Made by a program: the position numbers and the translations under genes. 64,000 nucleotides of DNA from contig CANFVK010000003.1 in the NCBI GenBank assembly GCA_947450475.1, positions 62,001 through 126,000 of the forward strand. The letters are read 5' to 3'. Origin of the DNA: Bacteriovoracaceae bacterium (GTDB lineage: Bacteria > Bdellovibrionota > Bacteriovoracia > Bacteriovoracales > Bacteriovoracaceae). The notes beneath the pieces are model-generated. The model had not been told where the DNA came from and ran no database searches. It was given only the letters and a program-made list of their open reading frames with translations. Of this stretch, positions 34,735 to 42,999 are shown piece after piece (position 1 is the stretch's first letter; the number at the start of each line of letters is the position of its first letter).

Positions 34735-36122
34735 AGAGTATCCCTCCATCTTTTAATTTCAATTAGTGAGGAGAAGGTTCCCAATGCATCCTCATTATAT
34801 GGACCAAAATAAAGTACATTTTTCAATCTAGAAAAAATTAAAGGAGCACTGTCTTCAAAGACCCCTATAATCTTTTTACGAAAAGTTACATCCGTTCTTT
34901 TGTAAGATTCAAAATCTCTATCTTCAATAAAGACATCTAATGTATATTTCATATTTACATTTTTTATAACAAAAGAAAATTCTGGATACAAAAATTTCAA
35001 ATCATCAAAAAGAGTTTCAATAATTCTTTCTTTAATAAATTCAACTTTCGATCCTTCTCTTTTTGAAATGATAATATTGAAAACCGCACTGTCAAAGCCA
35101 AACGTAACTTCCCAGAAGGGACGATCGGTTCCTATTTTCATAGGTGAAGAAAATATAATTTTTTTGTTTCTAAGCAATTTAGGTAATGGAGCTTGAAAAA
35201 TCATATCGACGTTAAGGCAATTATAAGAAAAACTTGATGTTTTCAACTTTATTGGCAAACTAACAGGGTATCCACCAATAAAAGCCATTTTATTTGGTCT
35301 TATCAAGCCTTCAATACTTTCAAGTTCGAAGCTTTTGACCACTCCACGCTGGAAACGCAAGTCAGATAAATTTAATTTCTTAAAATCACCGCCTGATTCT
35401 TTGTGTAAACTTAATAAGTCATGAATTAACTTATCATGATTGAGTTTAAAATATGGGGACAGAAGAGAAAAAAACAAATGAGTTATTTCCGAACGACTAC
35501 CAGTCGTCGAAAGACGATTTTGAAAAAAACCTCTGGTCAAGTAGATAAGAGCATTAAATTCGCCTTTTTGAGCTTCATTGAATTGATCTTTTTTAGAAAA
35601 AAAAGAAAAAAAATGCTGAAAGTGAAAATGTATTTCTTCAGGAATTAATTCTTCAAAAAGTTTAGACATTTTAGATGATTTTTTTTCTTGAAACAAACTC
35701 AATGATACCTTCGAACAAAATTCTTTATATTTATCATTGAAATTCGAAACTTCATTATTAAAAGCAAGTGAGCCACTTCTTTCATTTAAAAAAAGATTAG
35801 GAAATTTTCTAGACAATTCTCGGTAGTTTCTAAAAGGAGAGTCACCAAGAACAACCTGTTTTTTGCCAATATGAAAGTAAAGAGATTCAGGCTCTAAGTA
35901 ATTCTCAATATTAATGAGGGGATTTAACTTTGAAAACTCTCCCCATGATTTTAAGAATTCAATATCGAGAAGAGTTAAAGAATTTGTAAAAAAATCTCCA
36001 TAATTAAAACGATCATCATCCAAAATTAAAACTTTTTTACCTCTTTCCAACAACCCCAATGAAAGAAGAAAAGTAACGTAATTGTGTCCAACTAAAGCAA
36101 AATCGATATCATTACTTAACAT
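34731..36122 (-). CDS. Unknown protein with Rossmann-like N-terminus
   Basis: 463 residues. The first 40 read DFALVGHNYVTFLLSLGLLERGKKVLILDDDRF, a strand-turn-helix-strand pattern of an FAD/NAD(P)-binding fold, but the usual GxGxxG is replaced by GHNYVT. After this nothing familiar appears. The middle part is rich in Phe, Lys and Ser; the end (RTDVTFRKKIIGVFEDSAPL, YFGPYNEDALGTFSSL) resembles the closing part of an amine-oxidase/phytoene-desaturase-like protein. It overlaps the WaaA-like gene by 7 bases and the pilin by 4, so it belongs to a three-gene operon. Confidence 0.45.
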   Translation of the reverse strand: MLSNDIDFALVGHNYVTFLLSLGLLERGKKVLILDDDRFNYGDFFTNSLTLLDIEFLKSWGEFSKLNPLINIENYLEPESLYFHIGKKQVVLGDSPFRNYRELSRKFPNLFLNERSGSLAFNNEVSNFNDKYKEFCSKVSLSLFQEKKSSKMSKLFEELIPEEIHFHFQHFFSFFSKKDQFNEAQKGEFNALIYLTRGFFQNRLSTTGSRSEITHLFFSLLSPYFKLNHDKLIHDLLSLHKESGGDFKKLNLSDLRFQRGVVKSFELESIEGLIRPNKMAFIGGYPVSLPIKLKTSSFSYNCLNVDMIFQAPLPKLLRNKKIIFSSPMKIGTDRPFWEVTFGFDSAVFNIIISKREGSKVEFIKERIIETLFDDLKFLYPEFSFVIKNVNMKYTLDVFIEDRDFESYKRTDVTFRKKIIGVFEDSAPLIFSRLKNVLYFGPYNEDALGTFSSLIEIKRWRDTL

Positions 36123-37438
36123 GTTGTTATCTCACTAATAATTTTTCCCATTTTATCCGAACAATCATTGAAAATAGCTTGCCTGATCTCCTTTTGAGGA
36201 TCTTTTTCAATTAATGAATTAAATAAAGTATAAAAGCTTTCTTCATTGTTGAGAAGATCTATCTCGCTTGGTGCAATTGACTTGATATAATCATATTCCG
36301 CAGACCTTTGAACATTGCCTCCAACCACAACAGTTGAACCTGCTAGAAACGGCTCTAAAACTGAGTGAATTGATCTCTCAAAGCCACCTCCAACATAAGA
36401 GACTTTAAAATAATGATAAAGTTCACAGAGAATACCACTCATATTCAATATAATTATTCCTGGTTTGGATTTAAATTCATCCATATTAAAAGTAGATTTT
36501 TTACTTAAAATATAAATGGGAACCATAGGAAAAATATCAAATAGTTGCTTTTGAATTAAAGAGATTGAATCAATCGAAAGATCATGAGGTACAATCAACA
36601 TATGAAGTGTGCCAGATAAAATACTTTTATTCCACCTATCTTCGCCTAAAAAAATTTTAAAATCACTAATCCAAGCACTTCCCAAAATGAGCTTATTCAC
36701 GGAAGGACTATTTTCAAGAAAATCTAAATACATTTTGAGCTCTTGGTGTTCACTAAGCGTGGTCTCTCGAGAATTTAAACGTTCTAGTATCCTGGGAATC
36801 CGGAAGTCAAATGAGTCAATTTTAATTTTAGGATATTGTCGTTTAAAAAAGACTTCATCACTTTGATTGGAACAAATGATTATCTTAAAAAAATTGTACG
36901 ATTCTTTTTTGTACCAAGTAAATTTTTTTTGACTCGCCGAAAGTAAAATTAATTTTCTTGAAAAGCCAAGGGTGAGTAGTTCAGGGTAAAAATCATATCG
37001 ACAAAGCAACACAACTGGAGCGCTTACCCATTGCCATAATGATCTAAAATAAAGAAAATTAATGAATGATGCACTTGCTACGGGCAACCTTAAAATTCTG
37101 ACATTTTCAGGATATTTTTTTGCTAGTGATTCACATTTTAATGCAACAGAACATGAGGAAAAAATAATTTCCAACTTTTTTGACTGCATAAGAAAAAACT
37201 CAATCAATGGTCGTACTTGTTCGAGTTCTCCTTCTGAAGAGATTTCAAAACAATAATCTGCTTGCAAATTTTCTCGATAAAAAGAAATCGAATGAACATC
37301 AGAAAAATTTTTACGCTCAAAATCCAGACGTTTACGCAAAAAAGGAAAGAAATTTTTTAAAACAATTAAACAAATAGATAATGGTAATCGAATGATATTT
37401 AGAAGTATCAAAAAAAAAATAAACAAAGTCCTCGACAT
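36116..37438 (-). CDS. waaA: 3-deoxy-D-manno-octulosonic acid (Kdo) transferase-like glycosyltransferase
   Basis: 440 residues. An N-terminal membrane helix (SRTLFIFFLILLNIIRLPL) anchors it. ISSEGELEQVRPLIEFFL matches the HAxSxGExxxxxPLI motif of Kdo transferases, with the conserved Glu. KVSYVGGGFERSIHSVLEPFLAGSTVVVGGNVQRSAEY is the typical C-terminal GGGF...HxxLEP...GP signature. The middle part is poorly conserved, so this could be a divergent WaaA or a sibling that adds another acidic sugar. In Kdo transferases the product joins Kdo to lipid A in the inner membrane. First gene of an operon with a Rossmann protein and a pilin. Symbol is tentative. Confidence 0.6.
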   Translation of the reverse strand: MSRTLFIFFLILLNIIRLPLSICLIVLKNFFPFLRKRLDFERKNFSDVHSISFYRENLQADYCFEISSEGELEQVRPLIEFFLMQSKKLEIIFSSCSVALKCESLAKKYPENVRILRLPVASASFINFLYFRSLWQWVSAPVVLLCRYDFYPELLTLGFSRKLILLSASQKKFTWYKKESYNFFKIIICSNQSDEVFFKRQYPKIKIDSFDFRIPRILERLNSRETTLSEHQELKMYLDFLENSPSVNKLILGSAWISDFKIFLGEDRWNKSILSGTLHMLIVPHDLSIDSISLIQKQLFDIFPMVPIYILSKKSTFNMDEFKSKPGIIILNMSGILCELYHYFKVSYVGGGFERSIHSVLEPFLAGSTVVVGGNVQRSAEYDYIKSIAPSEIDLLNNEESFYTLFNSLIEKDPQKEIRQAIFNDCSDKMGKIISEITTC

Positions 37439-37651
37439 GATTATAATAAGTTCGCAAACAAGTGGCCGCTTGTCACCAAAAGCTTGATTATTAAATTTTC
37501 TTACTTTCTCTTACATTTGCAATTTTTTTTGACAACTATTTAAAAGATCGTTGAATTCTTGAGTAAAAAACATCATTATAACCACTTTCAATTTACTGTA
37601 ATTTTTTGAAATAAAATAAACAACTGCATATTTTCAAGGGGAGTTCATTCC

Positions 37652-38752
37652 ATGGATGCAAAGATTTTACTTATGACCATTTCGCTACTGGCTTCTGGTC
37701 AATCATTCTCGCAAACCACGACAACAACTCAGCCTACAAAGAATAAAAAAAAGAAAGACTCAAAAACATCTACAAAATCATCGGCTCCGACAGAAGTGGT
37801 TGCACCAGTTGCCGTTAAGCCCGCCGAAGAATCTAAACCAGTTGATCTAGCTGCACTCATAGCGCCGCTAACTCTTGGAGAGCTAAAAACTTTTCAATAT
37901 ATGAAAGATCATTTCTCGGCTTCTTACCATGGGGAATTTTATTTTCAACGAAGAGACTCATTAAGTGTTGATCCTGAAGAAAAAAAGCTTCAAGACTTTA
38001 GAATGCTCCATAGTCCTACTGTCACTTATAAACCCAATAAAAATTGGCAATTTCTAGCAACTGCGGAATTTAAATATAGCGATGTAAGTCCTGATCCAGC
38101 TTTTCCGAATAATTACTACCGAGGACTTTTTACTATTACAAGAAAAGGAATTCTAAACGAAAAAGACCATGGAATCGGATTTGACTTTGGTATAGGCCGC
38201 AGAGATTTCAACACAGGAGTCGCTCCTACTCAAAAAGGAAATTATCGAGCTTTCTCAACTTTAACTAAAACTTTTGGTAAGCATAACGCCTCTATTTTTG
38301 TTCAATATTTAAAAAATGATCCAAAAGTATGGAGTCAATCAACTTGGGAGCACGGATTAGAGTTTGTGCCTACACTAAACCTTCAATTAACTGAAAAACT
38401 CTCTTATTTATTTAATGATGACATCAATCTAAATTGGGCAAAATCAGACACTAACCCCAATAAAACAACTCTATCTCATGAAATGAACTTGGCCTATTTC
38501 AATTACCAGTGGAATGATAAAGTTAATACTTATTATCAGTTTAAATACTACCACCTTGAGGCTTTCAGTGGGGTACCTCCTAAGGATGACTATTTCGAGC
38601 ATTATGCTGGAATCGGTTACTCTTTTGGCCCCAAAGCAACACTTACACTTGAAGCAGGATCTGAGGTATTCCATGCCCACGACGGGAAGGGCCTATTTTC
38701 TGAAAAAGTTGCATATCCCGAACTCGCTCTTTACGTAGATTTAGCACTTTAA
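37652..38752 (+). CDS. Exported outer-membrane beta-barrel protein with low-complexity neck
   Basis: 366 residues. Signal peptide MDAKILLMTISLLASGQSFS; then a Thr/Lys/Pro-rich linker (QTTTTTQPTKNKKKKDSK, SSAPTEVVAPVAVKPAEESK) to about residue 70. The rest is strand-like with many aromatic and alternating residues (SASYHGEFYFQRRDS, HGIGFDFGIGRRDFN, ASIFVQYLKNDP, ALYVDLAL), fitting a barrel of 12 to 14 strands with a hydrophobic C-terminal strand. AAGGGGAG lies eight bases before the ATG. Substrate or partner unknown. It ends at a clear terminator. Confidence 0.65.
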   Translation: MDAKILLMTISLLASGQSFSQTTTTTQPTKNKKKKDSKTSTKSSAPTEVVAPVAVKPAEESKPVDLAALIAPLTLGELKTFQYMKDHFSASYHGEFYFQRRDSLSVDPEEKKLQDFRMLHSPTVTYKPNKNWQFLATAEFKYSDVSPDPAFPNNYYRGLFTITRKGILNEKDHGIGFDFGIGRRDFNTGVAPTQKGNYRAFSTLTKTFGKHNASIFVQYLKNDPKVWSQSTWEHGLEFVPTLNLQLTEKLSYLFNDDINLNWAKSDTNPNKTTLSHEMNLAYFNYQWNDKVNTYYQFKYYHLEAFSGVPPKDDYFEHYAGIGYSFGPKATLTLEAGSEVFHAHDGKGLFSEKVAYPELALYVDLAL

Positions 38753-38768
38753 AAACCAAGCAAAGTAC

Positions 38769-38801
38769 TTAGGTCGTCAATTTCAAGAATTGGCGACCTA
38801 A
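38769..38801 (+). terminator. Rho-independent terminator
   Basis: A 14-bp stem TTAGGTCGTCAATT / AATTGGCGACCTAA with one G-T pair and a 5-base loop (TCAAG), followed by TTTTGATTA. It lies 17 bases after the barrel gene stop and closes that transcript. Confidence 0.85.
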
Positions 38802-38907
38802 TTTTGATTAACAACCTGCCTCAACATCCACAAAAATATCCCGATAAGTACAAAAGAGAACAACCGCATTTTTTTATTTTAAATGCATATTTATCTAGGA
38901 AACTTTT

Positions 38908-40071
38908 GTGGGACAAAAAAATTTAGCCGTTTTAGAAACCTATTTAAAAGACATTATTCTAACTGAAGTAGAAATTATTGAAAAAGTAGAAGATCAAAAA
39001 AATATTTTTGAAATCAAAGATGCCCTAGTATCATTAGGCTTCATCTATCTTTATGATTTGAAAGCATACGTTCTAGAACATGAAGAGGAAGCAATAAATT
39101 ACTGGGTACGAAACTACACAAGTGAAGATTGGGTATCAGTTTTTGAGCACCCATTGTTTCAAAGAAGAAAGCCACAAATAATATCGCAAGAAAATTTTCA
39201 AAATGATGATCAAGAGTTTTATATTCTACATAAAGGTCAAAAACATGGGCCATATAACAAAAATAAATTACTTACATTGGTTGAAGATAAAGAATTATTA
39301 CTTACTGACATGGTATCATTCAATGCTGGTCATACTTGGATAAAACTTTTTCAAATTGATGGATTTGACAGGCGAACGTTGAAAGAAAGTGAGCACCTCC
39401 CAGATATGCCATCAAATGAAATCATGAACAAATCAATTGAAATCCACAACAGCGTTGGGGAAACAACAGATGCCTTTACTTCATTAGCCTATCTTGGAAA
39501 CTTGAAAAAAGGAAACGCCATAGATCGCGATCACCAGTCAATTCTAAAAAATGAATTAGCACAAAAAGCTCACTCAACTTCTTTTTACAAATGGATGATG
39601 ATTTTTTCCATTGTTGGTATTATTTATTTTCTAATGAATATTAAATCCAACCTATCTTCACCATTCAAAGAAAATGATGGACAAAACGTTGGAGAGCAAG
39701 CCGAAATGCTTTCACCTGTTGAAAATGAAGAAACATTACCTTTTCAAGGCAATAATAAATCTTATCAAAAAGGCGGCATAAATGATCAGCAACGTGGAGC
39801 AAAATTTAATAATCGTACTTTAACACCAGTTCGACCAGCAAGTCGGAAAAAATCATTTATGGATACTCAGAGTTTTCTTGATGTAAATAATCAATACATA
39901 AATCCAACTAACGATAGACCTGAAGATTCTACCTATTATTATGATAATGCTCAGCCTATGGAATTAGATCCAGTAAGGGCACAAATTTCCAAAGAAAACT
40001 TCAGTGATGAAGGTATTTCGGCTCCTGCGCCTCCAGTCGAGACACTCTTTAATCAGGAAGTATCAGACTAA
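38908..40071 (+). CDS. GYF_2-domain membrane protein, function unknown
   Basis: 387 residues, GTG start with AGGA seven bases before. After an N-terminal helical part (about 1-100), EFYILHKGQKHGPYNKNKLL starts a GYF_2-like module (about 110-165; W/Y...GPYxxxxLxxL...TLVxxxGHTWIKLF), a fold used to bind proline-rich peptides. A single transmembrane helix WMMIFSIVGIIYFLMNI lies at about 229-246. The rest is low-complexity and rich in Asn, Gln, Pro, probably unstructured. The topology suggests a cytoplasmic sensor/binding part and a periplasmic tail. Located just before tmk-holB-ricT, possibly in the same transcript. Confidence 0.5.
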   Translation: MGQKNLAVLETYLKDIILTEVEIIEKVEDQKNIFEIKDALVSLGFIYLYDLKAYVLEHEEEAINYWVRNYTSEDWVSVFEHPLFQRRKPQIISQENFQNDDQEFYILHKGQKHGPYNKNKLLTLVEDKELLLTDMVSFNAGHTWIKLFQIDGFDRRTLKESEHLPDMPSNEIMNKSIEIHNSVGETTDAFTSLAYLGNLKKGNAIDRDHQSILKNELAQKAHSTSFYKWMMIFSIVGIIYFLMNIKSNLSSPFKENDGQNVGEQAEMLSPVENEETLPFQGNNKSYQKGGINDQQRGAKFNNRTLTPVRPASRKKSFMDTQSFLDVNNQYINPTNDRPEDSTYYYDNAQPMELDPVRAQISKENFSDEGISAPAPPVETLFNQEVSD

Positions 40072-40146
40072 GCTTCTTGTTGAAACCTCAAAAAATTGTT
40101 AGAGTTTATAGCATTAGAAATAACACACTACTTCACAGGCTTTAAC

Positions 40147-40848
40147 ATGAAAGAAATTACCCACGATCTATTAAGTTCTTTTAGAGCACCAGCTTTTCCA
40201 GGTTCATTCTTTTTAAGCTTTGAAGGAATAGAAGGTGCAGGTAAATCAACTCAAATAGCAAATTTAAAAAAATATCTAGAAACTGAAAAAAATTATCGAG
40301 TACTGGTCTTTAGAGAGCCAGGTGGAACGGCTTTTGGAGAAAAACTAAGACAGGCGATATTAGATACAAAAACTGAAATAACACCGCTGGCAGAGGCTCA
40401 CCTGTTTGCCTCATCAAGATCACAATTAATTTCTGAAGTTCTATTAAAAGAGCTAGCGGTACCAAATACCATTATAATCTGTGATAGATACCTCGACAGT
40501 TCCCTCGTTTATCAAGGTCATGCACGAGGCTTAGGTGTAGCGGAAGTGCTTGATATTCACAATATTTTCCCACTTAACTTAGTTCCGCACTTAACATTTT
40601 ACCTCCGGATAGGCGTAGAGACTTCTGAGGCAAGGCAAAAAATAAGAAATGCCCCTAAGGATTATTTTGAGGCTAAAGGAATCGAATTTTATAAAAAATT
40701 AATAATTGGCTACGACTTAATTCACGAATTATTTCCTCATCGTATCATTAAAATTGATGCCGAAAAAAATATTGATCATATCAACCAAGAAATACTACAG
40801 ACGATTGAAAATTTACTGAGCGCAAGAGTTGATCAGATAGACGAATAA
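40147..40848 (+). CDS. tmk: Thymidylate kinase
   Basis: 233 residues from ATG at 40147, with AGG seven bases before; an earlier in-frame TTG at 40096 is less likely. FFLSFEGIEGAGKSTQIANL holds the P-loop GxxGxGKST. FREPGGTAFGEKLR is the dTMP-binding EPGGT loop. IICDRYLDSSLVYQGHARGL is the DRY motif. ELFPHRIIKIDAEKNIDHIN ends the fold. It makes dTDP from dTMP in the thymidine pathway, and feeds from ThyA elsewhere in the window. holB follows after 1 base, so translation is coupled. Confidence 0.95.
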   Translation: MKEITHDLLSSFRAPAFPGSFFLSFEGIEGAGKSTQIANLKKYLETEKNYRVLVFREPGGTAFGEKLRQAILDTKTEITPLAEAHLFASSRSQLISEVLLKELAVPNTIIICDRYLDSSLVYQGHARGLGVAEVLDIHNIFPLNLVPHLTFYLRIGVETSEARQKIRNAPKDYFEAKGIEFYKKLIIGYDLIHELFPHRIIKIDAEKNIDHINQEILQTIENLLSARVDQIDE

Positions 40849-40849
40849 A

Positions 40850-41554
40850 ATGAAAAAAAATCTTGCTGAGACGTTAAAAAATAAACTTAATGACGATTCT
40901 TTAGCCAGCCTCTATTTATTGAATTATGATCCAAAAAAGATTGATCAGCATAAATGGGTAACGAGTTTTATAAACTCCATAACGCCCATAAACGATCATC
41001 CGGATATTTTAAAAATTGAAGTTGATCAAGACGAAAGACTTTATAAGGTTGATTCCCCTAATATCTCTAAGTTTTTATCTTTCTTATGCTACTCTCCACT
41101 TAAATTACCAAAAAAATTTGTTTTTTTAAGTGATGCTCACCTATTAACTACTACCGTTTCAAATAAACTATTAAAAATTTTAGAAGAGTTAAATGACAAA
41201 ACTTGTATATTTCTAATGGTTCCGCAAAATGCTCAGGTTTTACCAACAATTGCAAGTCGTGCCGTGAAATTGTTAATAGATTTAAGTGAAACGAGCGTCA
41301 TTGCAGAAGAGAAATTATCCGCAAATTTAACACCTCAGGAATTAATTAAATTATTTAAGCAAAATCCAAATAAGGCCCATTTACTTGAAAAAGAATTAGT
41401 AGAAGCAGTTATAAATATTAAGTTAAGTGAAATTAGTTGCAATCCGACCTCATATATTCAAATAGATGAACTATTAAAGGATTTGAAAAGCATCAAAGAT
41501 GCCTCCGCATTTCATAACTCCAAACTTTCGGAAATTTCCAAATTATTCCCATAA
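40850..41554 (+). CDS. holB: DNA polymerase III delta'-like clamp-loader subunit (short form)
   Basis: 234 residues; usual HolB is about 320-340. KKFVFLSDAHLLTTTVSNKLLKILEEL and IFLMVPQNAQVLPTIASRAVKL match the conserved NxLLKxLEEPP and (L/I)LPTIxSR motifs of delta'. The N-terminal ATPase-type P-loop is absent, as it is degenerate in delta' anyway. The protein stops shortly after the AAA part, so the collar-forming C-terminal domain is short or missing. The position between tmk and the ricT-type gene matches the tmk-(...)-holB-yaaT order of Firmicutes and supports the call. Confidence 0.75.
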   Translation: MKKNLAETLKNKLNDDSLASLYLLNYDPKKIDQHKWVTSFINSITPINDHPDILKIEVDQDERLYKVDSPNISKFLSFLCYSPLKLPKKFVFLSDAHLLTTTVSNKLLKILEELNDKTCIFLMVPQNAQVLPTIASRAVKLLIDLSETSVIAEEKLSANLTPQELIKLFKQNPNKAHLLEKELVEAVINIKLSEISCNPTSYIQIDELLKDLKSIKDASAFHNSKLSEISKLFP

Positions 41555-41633
41555 ACATATTGCTTTGTGCGATGACAAAATCGCATTAAAACGAAACAAT
41601 ATTTAGTATTTAACTTAATGAATGGAATAATTA

Positions 41634-42977
41634 ATGCAATCCAATATAAATGATAATAACCAATCAAACCAAGATGAATTTGATTTTGAAATAATTGAAG
41701 ATTCATCACCTCTTAATCAATCGGAATCTGAAGATGAAGCTCAAAAACTTCAAGAAGAAAAAGAGAATTCTCGTTTTAAAGATGGTGAAAAACTATCGAT
41801 GATTAGGGTCCGATTTCCAGGCAATGCCAGGTCATTTCCCTTTTTAGTAGGCAAGAGAAAATTTGCTTATGGTCAAAAAGTAGTTGCAATGAGCGACAGA
41901 GGCATGACTGTTGGGTATATCAATTCATTCCCCTATGATGTCATTTTTAACAAATCAATGCTTCCATTAAGATCGATAGCCAAAATAGCTTCAGAAGAAG
42001 ATATAAGGGCTCAAATTGAGTTTAGGGACTCAGAGAAAAAAGCCGAAGTTATTTGTTTACACTTAATTGAAAAATACCAACTCGACATGGTCCTCACTCA
42101 CGTAGAATTTACTCAATTTGGCAAAAAAGCTGTCTTCTACTTCAATGCTCCGGCCAGAGTGGACTTTAGAGATCTAGTAAAGGATCTAGTTTATGACCTC
42201 AAAATGAGAATCGAACTAAGACAAATTTCTGTTCGTGATCGCGCAGCCGCTCTAGGCTCTGTAGGTGCTTGTGGCCTTCAAACCTGCTGTTCTTCTTTTC
42301 TTAAAAATTACGGTAACGTATCAATTAAAATGGCGAAGAACCAAAATCTTGCATTAATACCTTCAAAACTCAACGGTGTTTGTGGGCAGATAAAGTGCTG
42401 TATTAAATACGAAGATGATGTTTACTTAGACAAGAGAAAAAATCTGCCCCGAGAAGGCTCATTTATTCGCACTCTAAATGGAGACAGGGGTAAAGTTCAA
42501 AAATTAAATATATTAGTTGAACAATTTGAAATGTTAACGGACACAGGTATTCGCAGAAGATATTTTTCAAATCAATTTAATCCTAAAGATGGAGAGCTTG
42601 GAAATGATTATAGATTTCCAGAATATTTTGAAAATATAACTAACGAGACTCAATCGGTAATTGGACTCAATAAAGAAGAGCAAACGATTTCTGATAAGTT
42701 CATTGATGCCAAAATTATTTCAACAAACGAAAAATTTATTGATGAAACTGATATAAATAAAATTAAAAACAACAAAGACATTCAAGAATTAGATTTTGAC
42801 AAAGAAGATTCCTTAAACAATAAAAGCAATGCGGATCATCGAGTTCATAACAAAGATCAGCACCAGCAAAATCATCGAAATCAAAACAATCGTTCTGGTG
42901 GCCATGGTTTTAAAAATGCGAATCAACAAAAGTCTCACTCAAGCAGTCATCATCAACATCCTCATAAAAAGAAATAG
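41634..42977 (+). CDS. ricT: PSP1-domain protein, RicT/YaaT-like
   Basis: 447 residues. After an acidic, unstructured 60-residue head, the PSP1 region runs from VRFPGNARSFPFLVG to about 320. KVVAMSDRGMTVGYI, LTHVEFTQFGKKAVFYF, and VDFRDLVKDLVYDLKMRIEL are conserved. The cysteine clusters GACGLQTCC and GVCGQIKCCI are the FeS-binding pattern of Bacillus RicT (YaaT). In Bacillus, RicT with RicA and RicF forms an FeS complex that helps RNase Y process mRNA. The last 75 residues are Lys/Asn/His-rich (HQQNHRNQNN, HSSSHHQHPHKKK), an unusual RNA- or metal-binding-like tail. Third gene after tmk and holB; 79 bases follow holB. Confidence 0.88.
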   Translation: MQSNINDNNQSNQDEFDFEIIEDSSPLNQSESEDEAQKLQEEKENSRFKDGEKLSMIRVRFPGNARSFPFLVGKRKFAYGQKVVAMSDRGMTVGYINSFPYDVIFNKSMLPLRSIAKIASEEDIRAQIEFRDSEKKAEVICLHLIEKYQLDMVLTHVEFTQFGKKAVFYFNAPARVDFRDLVKDLVYDLKMRIELRQISVRDRAAALGSVGACGLQTCCSSFLKNYGNVSIKMAKNQNLALIPSKLNGVCGQIKCCIKYEDDVYLDKRKNLPREGSFIRTLNGDRGKVQKLNILVEQFEMLTDTGIRRRYFSNQFNPKDGELGNDYRFPEYFENITNETQSVIGLNKEEQTISDKFIDAKIISTNEKFIDETDINKIKNNKDIQELDFDKEDSLNNKSNADHRVHNKDQHQQNHRNQNNRSGGHGFKNANQQKSHSSSHHQHPHKKK

Positions 42978-42996
42978 TCTCTTTTAAGAGATTATT
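42973..42996. terminator. Bidirectional terminator between convergent ricT and asnS
   Basis: Palindrome AATAGTCTCTT / AAGAGATTATT, 11 pairs with one G-T, and only two unpaired bases as written, so the real loop is about TTTTAA. It includes the ricT stop codon and ends 4 bases from the asnS stop. A T-rich tail (TCTTTA) follows on the plus strand. Confidence 0.6.
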
Positions 42997-42999
42997 TCT

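Noticed and set aside
37529..37557. TTGACA at 37529 with a -10 as promoter of the barrel gene at 37652
   Set aside because: The -10 candidate (TGAATT) matches only half of the consensus and no better one is in range.
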